Of a stretch of DNA of 64,000 nucleotides, positions 24,742 through 35,250 are shown one piece after another. A program made the position numbers and the translations under genes. The stretch is from Eutypa lata (Eukaryota > Ascomycota > Sordariomycetes > Xylariales > Diatrypaceae). The stretch spans positions 744,001-808,000 of the forward strand of contig JAKULF010000008.1 of assembly GCA_022661535.1 (NCBI GenBank), written 5' to 3'. Position 1 is the first letter of the stretch. Every line of letters begins with the position of its first letter. The notes under the pieces were generated by a model. It worked only from the letters and a program-made list of their open reading frames with translations. It had not been told where the DNA came from and did not search any database.

Positions 24742-26192
24742 GGTGGATCGGTCTCAGCACAGAATTGAAAAATGCTTGAAAATAATTAAATATGTGTAGT
24801 TACTTCCAAGGCTTATACTAGGTCAAGTCAGGGCTCGGATGTTCAAAGGAAACACTGATAGCTTCAGATACTTTGGTACTAAAAGAGCAAATGGGTGTCA
24901 AAGTTAAAGGTAGGGTGTTGAACTGATCCTACATTGCTATTGGTTTAAGTGCTTACGGTATGCTGATAAGGAGTGCTTCTGATCTTGCAAAAAGAAAGAT
25001 ATGCCTTAGTTACATGAAGGTGATTTAGCAAAACCATATGAGCAAAAAAAAAAAACAATAAGAAAGGGCAGTTAAACACTGATCTGGTTGTATTTTTGCA
25101 TATAGATAAGCTTAATTCCTCGGGTACATCACGTTAAATCTGAAATTGTACTTGTATATTCCTTCGATAGCTATTGTAGTGGTTGCCTTGCCAGCTTCAT
25201 CTGTAAGGATGCCTGCGAAATGATTGATTTCAAGAAATATTAGTACCTAGAGAGGTACTTGATATATCGCAGAATTTAATACTGTTGTCGAATTTAGAAC
25301 CAATCACGTATCAGGATCACCCTACTTATGTAGTATTATTTTGATGGTGCTACATACATAGTTACTTATGATGACCTAGGTACATTTTGCGGCTCTGCTC
25401 TGGTCTTCCACAATAGGAAATCATAATATTAAAACTTACAATCAGCCCAACAACTGCTCTTCCCATTGTTATTAATGTATTTAAGCAACACTGATTTGTC
25501 TTCTGTAATTATATTTTTTCAACTACCCACATCCCACAATCAGCCAGCTGAAATCTGCTCTCAATTTACATACAAATACAGCTGCTCCCTCCTCCTTCCA
25601 ACCCTTCCTTCCACAACTCATCATCCTCCTGCACCACCACCTTCAGGTTGCAGCAAAAACAACAACAGCAACGCAGTTCAACTGTCTAGACTACTGGTAA
25701 GTGAAGCACTCAATATTTACTTTACCTATCTTTATCTCTATTCTATCTTTCATACCTCTCTAAATTTCCCATCCTATCCTTCACGAATATCTCTTCTTAC
25801 CTTTGCCTCCTTGGCCTCCCGTACATATTTCTTCCACATTCTTTATCCGTAATTTCCTACTTCAATTGGAAAACAACACTATTTCCCGTTCTTACGTTTC
25901 TTCCCCTTCTAGCGTTTCACATCAACCTTTCTATTATATCAATTTCTTCCCTCTTCCCTCTATTACCTAACTCCTCTTCTACATTAAAAAATTTTACTTC
26001 CCCTCTCATGCAATGTAATATACGTACATGTAACTATGTACCTTTTAATTGTCACCTGTTACCATAGATAATATTTCCCCGCTTTCCCTTCACATCTTAC
26101 CTCTCCATTACACCCACATCACCTTGAACTATTTTATCATTCGTACTTCCATTACTAAACACCTACCTCATTTAGTTGAACCCAACTTTGCA
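24742..26192. other. divergent intergenic region with pyrimidine-rich leader
   Basis: The 1.45 kb are AT-rich up to about 25.5 kb. From about 25.57 to 26.19 kb the plus strand becomes strongly C/T-rich, as is common for promoters and 5' leaders of fungal genes, which supports transcription towards the gene starting at 26193. Confidence 0.55.
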
Positions 26193-27433
26193 ATGCGACG
26201 CAAACCAAACCCCTACAAAGTAAGTCCACGTTTCATGTGTTCCAGCCCCGCTATCCTGTCTTCCCTAAGCTATCCTATTTTCATGCCCAATGGCCCTAAG
26301 AACGTCTGGACAATTCGCGGTTGCTAGCGGAGGTGGCGAGCCACAGAGAAAACGGAAAGGTCTAGCTAGCCGATCCTACTATCCATGTGGCTTTAAATCT
26401 CCAAGGCTTCTAAGTTCATTCAATTCCTCGCGACGGCATTTGCCCGAGCCGGGTTGGTCATTGGGAAGTTGTCTTCAGCATATCAATCATCTGTTCATAA
26501 TCCCGACTGGGGTGTGGCCTCTGGCCCTCAGTAGTGGGGGAGCATTGGTGGTTGTAGGTCGGCCTGCGTCCTCGCGTTTGGATGAACGGTGGGGTGGATT
26601 GCGTTAATGGCGTGCTTGTCATGTTATTGCATTGCTCAAATCGACGTGCTATGTATTACTGCGGACGTGTCAATGGGGATCTGACTGTACCTTGGCCTGC
26701 GGGCTGTGGGCGTTGGTATAGGGGGAGTGGCCCCTGGCCCTTCTAGTATGCTCTGAATAAGGGTGTTGCTCTATTGAACTACGCAGACCCGACTCCCTCG
26801 ACCCTCTCTTTGAGCAATGTGGAGTATGGATTTAATTGCCACCACAGAACCGACTTGTCGGGGGGTTTGGGGGTGTAGTCGAGGTGCTCTATGCTGAAGA
26901 ACCGTTGAAGATGGAAGAACCTTACCTTGGATTTCGGGTGTGACTTACTCAGTAAGGTTTCCTTGCTGACTGGACTTGACAGGATTACGCAGCCTCGAAC
27001 TCTACGGAAGAAGTAGACCACGCGAACATGTCGTATACTCCCAAAACACCGTACAACCGATGTTCTTCAAGCAGCACCTTCAGAGTCCCTGACACAGTTG
27101 ATTCAGTAAGTTATCCATTTTATGCCACTAGACTTTCACGTACTGACAGACTAGGACGTCGTACGTCGTACAGGCCGCGAACCGACGTCTGTGGAGCATC
27201 CTGAGGATGACGTCGGCACATCTCCGGGCAGTGCCGCGGCGTTCTATAAATTACTCATAGCGGAAAAGACGGCTTTCAAGGAACATGAGATACGGTTATA
27301 TGAGCACTACAAGGAATCTACCCAACAGCTTAATGAACACCTTAAGGAATCTACTACAACGCTTCGTTTCTTCCTATGTACTGCAATCGTTGTCGCCATC
27401 GCTAACGTTGTCATCATTCGATGGATTTCATAA
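26193..27433 (+). CDS. small predicted tail-anchored protein (orphan family, copy B)
   Basis: Proposed exons are 26193-26219, 26983-27105 and 27155-27433, 142 aa, all introns phase 0. I do not recognise the family. Exon 1 is nine codons (MRRKPNPYK) followed by a GTAAGT donor; exon 2 begins DYAASNSTEEV. The end of the protein is a charged helical stretch (EKTAFKEHEIRLYEHYKEST) and one hydrophobic anchor (FFLCTAIVVAIANVVII) ending RWIS, so it should be tail-anchored with a cytosolic body. Intron 1 would be 763 nt, long for this genome, so exon 1 is the least certain part. It is supported mainly by matching exon size, intron phase and the M-x-RK-x2-PY pattern with the gene at 20782-21301. The last exon alone is solid. 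Confidence 0.55.
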
Positions 27434-29211
27434 CTAAAGTCTTGGTGAACGTGAAGGCAAGGGAATTTCACGATTATGGGAATAAGGGGTTCTAATATGC
27501 ATGGTAGGCAGGAAAATGAGGGCGTGGCAGACGCGATTATAGGACTACGAAGATACTGTACTTGTTCATCAAGGTTGCTAGTCTTGCCATCACCATTAGG
27601 CATGTTGTTACTCTATAGCTTCATAGTCTATGTCTTCGTAAACATGGTGATAATGGTAATGTTAATCTAATCGTATACGAAAAAAAAATTGCGCACCAAG
27701 TATTGTCACGTGAAAGAGCAAATTATAAACAGCTAATATCTACTGGCTGAAATAAAAAACCAAGTCATATCAATTCCTACTATACAGCGGTGGGATGAAG
27801 ACATGTCGTCAAAATAAATATATGCCAAGAACCAAGATGAGCTAAGCAGATATCCTAAAAGGGTAATTCCCTGCAGGATAGTGACTCCGAAAGCGACATC
27901 GGAGAGGTTTTGTAACGGTGAGCAGGGTTCACCGGTTGAGCACGCCAAGACAATGATCGGGTTGCGTTTTTCGTCAGTAAATTATCGGGATGCTTGCTTA
28001 TCCTTATCGATTCAGTAGAATAAGCAAGGGAAGAAAAATAATATTTCTTACTTACTCCTAGGGGGTGGATTTCATCTGGCACCTTTCTCTCCATCCCTCT
28101 CCCTTGTTGTGGCACCTCTGGAGGAGCAGCAAAGTCGTCCCTGAACTTTTGTTTCTTTTTTTTTTTTTGAATGGCAGCGTCGTCAAATCTCGTACGGGCC
28201 AGCAGAGCTCGAGCTCGAGCTCTGGGACCTCTCTCCAACCTGAGCCCGATCTCGCCGAATCCCGCAAATCTCGCAGATTCCACCCGCCGATCTCACGGCA
28301 GCACTCCAAGCCAGCTGGACAGTCTGGGCCAACAGCAGCAGCAGCGTGGTTTGCATTTTGCCTCAGGTGCGTATTGCGTTCATTGTATGTAATTCTGTTT
28401 CTATTCATAGGCCCTTTCGAATCTGCTCCATCATTCGGCTCCACTTGACATCTTAAAACCCTTTTAAGCTTAAGTCACGGGCATATATGTATCTATGACA
28501 CAGATATATTTCTCGCCAAGTAAAAAAACAAGAAAAATAATGAATTCATCTCAATATATTCGTGCAAAGCTGCTACTGAATTATCTTGGGTGCGATCGGT
28601 AATACAGAAAACAGGCCTTCGGTACCCCGAGTAGGTTGCCGCTGACCGACACATGGATAATAATACATAGTCAGATAAGTATTATAGCGCCGCGCATCTT
28701 AGTGGATGTACATAACTACAAACATACAATGGCCGTCGGAACATGAGTCGGGCGGGCGTAAGACCCTGCATATGGACTGCAAAGGCAGGCTTTTGGGATG
28801 ATGACCAATGACCGGCTATGCCCGAGCCGTTTTAAGATGGTCTCACCCACTCATCCTGGAACACCGTCTTATTTTTTTTTGTATCACAGGGTAGTTGTCG
28901 TTCGAACGACCCGATTAAACATCCCATTTTCTCACACACCTTCTCTCTCATTCTTAAACACTGAGGATTTAATAGCCTGGATCTCGTTATTCTCTAGACC
29001 TTTTTTATTTATTTAACACAACTAAAGTAGTTGTTTTTTATTACTAAACTAGTCGAAGCTTGACCGTTTGATTAACTATATTCTACCCGCAGCAGCATCT
29101 CAGATTACCCCGCCAGGAGCCAGATCAGGGCCTTTTACCCCACCATCCTCGTCCCTACGCAAGCACAACCTCCTGATAAGCTCCCGCCGGCCATTCCACA
29201 CCACGAGAACA
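27434..29211. other. intergenic region upstream of alanine aminotransferase
   Basis: About 1.8 kb. A GC-rich island at 28.06-28.45 kb is open in several frames on both strands and contains GAGCTC repeats and a CAG run, but no frame has a recognisable motif. The last 160 bp (29053-29211) are an in-frame, stop-free leader preceding the aminotransferase ATG, described under findings. Confidence 0.5.
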
Positions 29212-30768
29212 ATGGGCAGGCTCACCGTAGACAACATCAACCCGCACGTGGTGGAGGCCGAGTACGCGGTGCGCGGCGAGCTGGCCGTCAAGTCGGAGGT
29301 CTTCCGCGCCAAGCTCCGGAAGGGCGACGGCCAGGACCTGCCCTTCGACGAGGTCATCAGCGCCAACATCGGCAACCCCCAGCAGCTCGACCAGAAGCCC
29401 CTCACCTTCTTCCGCCAGGTCCTCAGCATCCTCGAGAACCCCCAGCTGCTGGAGCACGAGGACGTCCTGCTGGGCGCCCTCGGCTACAAGAGCGACGTCA
29501 TCGCCCGCGCCAAGTCCCTCCTCGACCACGTCGGCAGCGTCGGAGCGTATAGCGCTAGTGCGGGTGTTCCCGCCATCAAGGAGAGCATCGCTAAGTTTCT
29601 AGAGAGTGCGTATTTTACTTTTTCCTTTTTTTTCCTTTTTTTTTTTCCTTCTTTCTGCAGGTGTCGTTTCGGAAGGTTCATTAGCTCGTAGACTAACGAA
29701 AGTTTGCTATGGCTAGAACGCGATGGCTTCGGCGCCGACCCAGCACACATCTACCTATCCGGAGGAGCTTCGGCCGGCGTCAACACGCTCCTGCACATCA
29801 TATGCGCGGCGCCCAACTCGGGCATCCTGGTCCCGATCCCGCAGTACCCGCTGTACACGGCGTCGCTGTCGGTGCTGAACGCCACGACGGTGCCGTACTA
29901 CCTCGACGAGGCGAACCACTGGGGCACGTCGCTCGAGACGATCAAGGACGCCCACGCGAAGGCCAAGGCCGCGGGCACCGACGTCCGCGCCATCGTCATC
30001 ATCAACCCGGGCAACCCGACGGGAGCGTCACTCTCCGAGCAGGAGATCCAGGCGGTGCTCAAGTTCGCCGCGGCCGAGAAGCTCGTCGTCATGGCCGACG
30101 AGGTGTACCAGACCAACGTGTTCGTGGGCAAGTTCCACAGCTTCCGGCAGGTGCTGCTGCAGCTGCAGCGGGAGGACCCGACCGCGTACGGCGACGTCGA
30201 GCTGGCGTCCCTGCACTCCATCTCCAAGGGCATGGTGGGCGAGTGCGGGCACCGCGGGGGCTACTTCGAGCTCGTGGGGTTCGACGCCGGCGTCGAGGAG
30301 CAGATCTACAAGTTCGTGTCGATCACGCTGTGCGCGCCGGTGATCGGGCAGTGCCTCGTCGAGCTGATGGTCAACCCGCCCGTGGCGGGCGACCCGTCCT
30401 TCGCGCTCTACGACCGCGAGTACGGCGCCATCTTCCGGGGCCTGCAGGAGCGCGCCACCGCCCTCTACGAGGCCTTCAAGGAGATGGAGGGCGTCGAGTG
30501 CGGCGTCCCCCAGGGCAGCATGTACCTCTTCCCCACGATCAAGCTGCCCCCCAAGGCCATCGAGGCCGCCGGGAAGGAGGGCCGCTCCCCCGACGAGCTC
30601 TACTGCATGCGCCTGCTCGAGGCCACGGGCGTCTGCCTCGTGCCCGGCTCTGGCTTCGGCCAGAAGGAGGGCACGCTCCACTTCCGCACCACGTTCCTTG
30701 CGCCCGGCACGGAGTGGGTCGGTCGGATCAAGAAGTTCCACAGCGAGTTTATGGATGAGTTCCGGTAG
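29212..30768 (+). CDS. ALT1: alanine aminotransferase (PLP-dependent)
   Basis: Two exons, 29212-29605 and 29717-30768, encode 481 aa. The 111-nt intron has a GTGCGT donor and a long T-run. The product is a class I/II aminotransferase of the alanine transaminase type, converting alanine plus 2-oxoglutarate to pyruvate plus glutamate. Visible signatures are NINPHVVEAEYAVRGELAV at the start, GALGYKSDVIARAK, YLSGGASAGV, IINPGNPTGA, and the PLP-lysine region HSISKGMVGECGHRGGY with Lys302 as the predicted Schiff-base lysine. The C-terminus has GSGFGQKEGTLHFRTT. The ATG used gives the cytosolic form. Upstream, the frame stays open back to a TAG at 29050-29052 with a basic, Ser-rich sequence but no ATG. 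The region is GC-rich with strong third-position G/C preference, unlike its neighbours, suggesting high expression. Confidence 0.93.
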
Positions 30769-31421
30769 AGGGTGTGTGTGTGTTTGTGCGTTTGTGTTCA
30801 AATAGATTTATATTAAAAAAAATCAAGAGATGAAAATCGAGATGCTAGGAATTGAGTCGGTTATGAATGGTATATCAAACGAGCTTAGCTAGCGACTGGG
30901 AAAGAATTGAGGCTGGTCTACATGATGAAAGCAAAAGCTTGCGTGGCTACGGATATAGAAGGGAGGAAAGGAAGGCTTGATAGATAGAGAGACATCGGGA
31001 AAATAAAGACTCTCCAATCCGCGTTACGATACTTCACTGGCATAATGAATGATTAAATGAGAAAGATTCGTGAACAAAACCGAACGTACGCAGGAAACTA
31101 TTCATAAGGGCGAACCCACCCCGTAGTACGCGGGCATTCAGCTCAGCTCGTCTATTTAATTGCTATTTTCTTGTTGTACATAGTCTATTTCACAGACCCG
31201 ACTGATGGATCCCGTAAGCTGTAAACTAGGCTCTTGGCCTGTTGTTCTTCATCCCAAAGGTTGAGCCCCCCTGAGACTAACTAGGTAGATATTTCTCCCG
31301 CTACTGCTCTGAATCATTTCAGATTGGCTTGATATCTCTCTACCTAGGTGCTCACTCTAGCCTAATACACAGACGTGCTGATAAAAAGTGTGTGCACCAG
31401 AAACAAAGAGGGACAAGTTTC
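30769..31421. other. convergent spacer, ALT1 / RPN7
   Basis: The 650 bp hold the 3' regions of two convergent genes, with a GT run just after the ALT1 stop. No gene is supported. Confidence 0.6.
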
Positions 31422-33131
31422 TTACGCTCTCTCGCTACCCCGAAGTCGCACGGCCTGGCCGTACTTCTGCAGCTTAGTGATGAGCTGATCGCCCTGCTTG
31501 ACGACGTCCTGGTACTGCTTGTTCTTGTCATCGGGCCGGTTAGTCTCGATGACACCCTTGCCCGTGACGCGGTCAATAGTGCAAGGGATGCGGCCGGCGG
31601 CAATGAACTTAGCCAGGTCACTGTGTAGACATCATATTAGCTAGTTATCCCTGTTTATTTATGTTCAAGGAAAGTGGAATTGGACCGGGCTCGGAAGGCT
31701 CTGAAACGAGATAAGAAAAACAGAAAAAACATACCGATCAAGAAAGTCGACGGTAACCCCGAAGTCACTAGCCATGCTCTCAAGCCCGACGACGCGGTAG
31801 CTCTGCAGAAGCTGCTGGTAGGCGCGCAGGCGCATCTCGCGGATGAACCAGGCCTTGTGCTCGAGGAGGTAGCGGTCCTGGGTGAGGAACTGCTCCTCGA
31901 CTAAGGCGAGCGCCTGGAAGAACAGCTTGTAGTTGCCGCTGTACAGGCTGTTCACGAGCTGGGCCAGCGACGAGAAGTCGACAGCCGCCTCGGCCTCGGG
32001 CTGGTCCGCGCCCGTGCCCAGCGTCGTCAGGTTCACCACGCCCGTCGCCTTGGTCGCGGCAACGGGTGTGCTGGTAGCCTTGACTGCCGCGTCCTTGAGG
32101 GACGCGGAGGTGGCATCCTGCATGGAGGCATCCTCGGCGCCCGGGCCCGCGGAGATGGCTCCCGATAGCGCCAGCAGCTTGTCGTCGCCGTCGGCGCCGA
32201 GGATCGCCTTGATCTCGGGCGCGTCCACTACCTTGCTCTTGAAGTCGACACGCTTGAGCGAGACGGAACCCGCGAGCACGGAGTAGACTACGAGGTTCGA
32301 ATACGTGCAGAGCTCGTAGCTGGTGAATGTGGAGAGAGAGTCGAGGAGGAGCGGGGCGCCGAGGTTGTACGATCGGACGGTGAGCAGGTGTATGCCCTCG
32401 TAGGCCTTCAGACGGTTGCGACGATCCCAGTCACCTCCACTTTCTACCAGCGCCTTTGCCCGGGTAACCTCCTTCTTGACGTAGGTCTTGTCGCCGAAGA
32501 ACAGACCCGTACGGATCATGGCGAGGACGAGATCGATCTTCGTACCGAGAATGCCAGTCTTCTCGAAGACGTCCTCATAAGCTGCTATTGCCTTGTCCTG
32601 TAATATATGTTAATCATCTCGCCACTTCAAATGCAGTTGAACTAGAATGTGCCGGCTTCCACATACCTTGTCGCCGATCCTGGCGAAGAACTCAGCACGC
32701 TTTCCCCTCGCACCCATAATCTCCGTGTCACCAGCCTTCTCGACAGCCTCGTCCTCCTCTTTCTGTATCTCCTCCAGCTCCTTATCGTTGTCCGCCTTGA
32801 GTTTCTGGTAGACATCCTCATCCCAAGGTAAGTTCGCGCCGGGGGACGGGCTCTTGTTCGCGATCATGCCAGCAGCACTGGCTTTCCGTCCTAAGGGCTT
32901 CTGGGACGCTGATGCTGATGATGTGCTCTCTCCGGCTCCGTTCAGGATGCCTTCCGTTGGGTGTGCGAGGTACTTGTACAGCGGGGCCATCTTGTGCTCA
33001 CTGATAGCATCTTGTAAACTCTTCACGGATGCTTGCTGGGCAGGCCGGGCGGCGTAGGGATTCGTGAGGGTGAAGACATGCTGGGCTAGAGGGAGGAGAG
33101 GCCATTTGGCGTATTGAGGATCGGAACCCAT
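31422..33131 (-). CDS. RPN7: 26S proteasome regulatory subunit Rpn7
   Basis: Three exons on the minus strand, 32667-33131, 31735-32597 and 31422-31620, total 1527 nt for 508 aa; introns are 69 and 114 nt. The N-terminus MGSDPQYAKWPLLPLAQHVFTL and the segment RIGDK-DKAIAAYEDVFEKTG are typical of Rpn7. The C-terminal PCI domain includes DRYLLEHKAWFIREMR, SDFGVTVDFLDRDLAKFIAAGRI and CTIDRVTGKGVIETNRP. Rpn7 is a lid subunit of the proteasome 19S particle. An Ala/Thr/Asp-rich insertion of about 75 residues lies before the PCI winged helix. It also has a low-complexity linker after residue 60. It is divergent from ABD1 across 691 bp. Confidence 0.93.
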
Positions 33132-33822
33132 AATGGAGGTGAGGGTTGCGAAGTGTTATCAAGTACGAAGTTGCGGCAGTATTCAAGGAAGGATAAAAGA
33201 ACCTCGATACACTGATTTGAAAATAAGGCTGAAGTTACGGCAGAAAGTGGTGAGATTTTGACGATGGTGAAGATAGTAGCTGAATGTATGTGATGTGATC
33301 ATCAAGCAGACGAGAAAGTACCAGAGCTACGAGCTACCCGTTGGTCGACTGAATGGGTGTTGAAGGTGGTCAAAGCTCAAGGCCACAGCTTCCTACGTAA
33401 CGGACAAGATAACAAACTATACTCTTATAGGCTAGCGCTATTATAATGAGATCCAGTTGAGGCTGAAAAGAAGTACATGTAACTATGCAAGTACCGAAGT
33501 ACTGAAGTATCTGACATTGAAGCTAGCGGCTATCTAAGTTAGACATCGACCCACCCATGCACCTACCTTCATTCAACCGATACTCCATACTCCATCCATA
33601 CTCCTTCCCTAACTACAATCTTTATCAACAACAACCTCCTCAAACTTACGACATAACTAATCACACTAACGTTACTTTCCAATTCCGCGCAGATACAACA
33701 TCTAAGAAACAACGAAACTGCGCGTTACTGTGAATAAACCCAATTGAAAGCATTACATTGCATTCTGTACAATCAAACCCATACCTTTTCGGAACAGTCC
33801 TACCTACCCTACCGCCATCACA
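33132..33822. promoter_or_regulatory. shared divergent promoter region RPN7 / ABD1
   Basis: The 691 bp between two start codons must contain both promoters. The ABD1 side has C/A-rich leader sequence. A GGTGGTCAAA at 33365 resembles but does not match the proteasome PACE element GGTGGCAAA. Confidence 0.5.
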
Positions 33823-35250
33823 ATGGCAACGGAAGATAACGACGAGCTCCCGCAGCCCTTCGACGCGAAGAAGCTCGAGCCGGCTAAGAAGCGCCAACGA
33901 TCGCGATCGCCGTCCGAAGCGCCGCGGAAGCAGAAGCGGCCGGGCCAGCGAGCCCGCATCCCAGACGCGCAGGCGGCGTCGTACCGGCAGCGGGTGGAGC
34001 AGCGCGAGCGGGAGGCCGAGGCGGCCGCCGCCACGCGCGCCGTCCTCGCCCAGCGCGGCATCAACGACGTCGTGCGCGAGCACTACAACGCCGTGCCTGA
34101 GCGGGGCCGCGACTGGCGCAAGACCGACAGCCGCATCAAGGGCCTGCGCTCCTTCAACAACTGGGTCAAGAGCACCATCATCCAGAAGTTCTCCCCCGAC
34201 GAGGACCACACCCCCGGCGCCCACGAGCACGGCCGCGACATGGCCGGCAGCAGCGGAGGCCCCGGCCACCACGAGCTGCTGGTCCTCGATATCGGGTGCG
34301 GCAAGGGCGGCGATCTGGGGAAGTGGCAGCAGGCTCCGCAGCGCGTCGGTCTGTACGTTGGTCTGGACCCAGCAGATATCTCGATCGAGCAGGCCAGGGA
34401 TCGGTATCGCAGTATGGGTAATCGCGGCCGCGGCGGCCGGGGTGGCCGGGGTGGGCATAGAGGTCGTCCGCCACCACGCATATTCGATAGTCGGTTTTTC
34501 ATCAAGGATTGCTTCGGCGAATCAGTCGAAGACATCGAGATTGTGCAACAGGTTGGATTCGACCTCTCGCCGATGGGGAGAAGTGGTTTCGATATCGTTA
34601 GCATGATGTTCTGCATGCACTACGCTTTTGAGAGCGAGCAGAAGGCCCGTAGGATGTTGGAGAACGTGTCGGGCGCGCTGAAGAAGGGCGGCCGCTTCCT
34701 GGGCTGCATTCCAAACTCAGACATCATCGGCGAGCGGGTTACCGAGTTCAACAAGCGCATAGCGGCGAATGATACCCAGCCTCCTCCCGAAGATGCCGAG
34801 GGCGCCGATGCTACTGTTGCCGCCGCCACCCCCGCTGCGTCGGACCCACCGAAGGAGGAGGATCGGGAAGAGGGTGAGGCCGAGGAAACGGCCGAGTGGG
34901 GCAACGAGCTCTACCGGGTCAGGTTTCCGGGGAAAACGCCGGCTGATGGGATATTCCGGCCGCCGTTTGGCTGGAAGTACAACTTCTACTTGCACGAAGC
35001 GGTTGAGGAGGTTCCAGAGTATGTCGTGCCGTGGGAGGCGTTCCGCGCGCTGGCTGAAGACTACAACCTCGAGCTACAGTATCATAAGAAGTTCGCAGAC
35101 ATATGGGAGGCGGAGAAGGATGACCATATCTTGGGCCCTCTGAGCGAGCTCATGGGCGTGCGGGGGCGAGGCAGAGGCGATCTACTAGTGACGCCGGAGG
35201 AGATGGAGGTCGCCAACTTCTATGTTGCTTTCTGCTTCTACAAGGTTTAG
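33823..35250 (+). CDS. ABD1: mRNA cap guanine-N7 methyltransferase
   Basis: Single exon of 475 aa. The enzyme transfers a methyl group from S-adenosylmethionine to the cap guanine of nuclear pre-mRNA. The N-terminus is basic and disordered. The catalytic domain starts with VREHYNAVPERGRDWRKTDS and RSFNNWVKS, contains the SAM-binding motif LDIGCGKGGDLGKW near residues 153-166, then YVGLDPADISIEQARDRY, FDIVSMMFCMHYAF and GGRFLGCIPNS. The end has GWKYNFYLHEAVEEVPEYVVPW and NFYVAFCFYKV. Two insertions interrupt the conserved fold: an RGG-rich stretch around residues 200-217 and an Ala/Pro/Glu-rich stretch around 325-362. Otherwise the core is complete and all family blocks are in order. Confidence 0.95.
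   Translation: MATEDNDELPQPFDAKKLEPAKKRQRSRSPSEAPRKQKRPGQRARIPDAQAASYRQRVEQREREAEAAAATRAVLAQRGINDVVREHYNAVPERGRDWRKTDSRIKGLRSFNNWVKSTIIQKFSPDEDHTPGAHEHGRDMAGSSGGPGHHELLVLDIGCGKGGDLGKWQQAPQRVGLYVGLDPADISIEQARDRYRSMGNRGRGGRGGRGGHRGRPPPRIFDSRFFIKDCFGESVEDIEIVQQVGFDLSPMGRSGFDIVSMMFCMHYAFESEQKARRMLENVSGALKKGGRFLGCIPNSDIIGERVTEFNKRIAANDTQPPPEDAEGADATVAAATPAASDPPKEEDREEGEAEETAEWGNELYRVRFPGKTPADGIFRPPFGWKYNFYLHEAVEEVPEYVVPWEAFRALAEDYNLELQYHKKFADIWEAEKDDHILGPLSELMGVRGRGRGDLLVTPEEMEVANFYVAFCFYKV

Noticed and set aside
28058..28448. GC-rich island with open frames of 120-140 codons on both strands.
   Set aside because: Low-complexity repeats (GAGCTC, CAG, T-run) explain the openness and no frame has family motifs.
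30028..30801. Long minus-strand frame of 257 codons opposite the alanine aminotransferase.
   Set aside because: Shadow frame produced by strong third-position G/C bias of the real gene.
33365..33374. GGTGGTCAAA in the RPN7 promoter as a proteasome PACE element.
   Set aside because: It has an extra base relative to GGTGGCAAA, and many filamentous fungi do not use this element.
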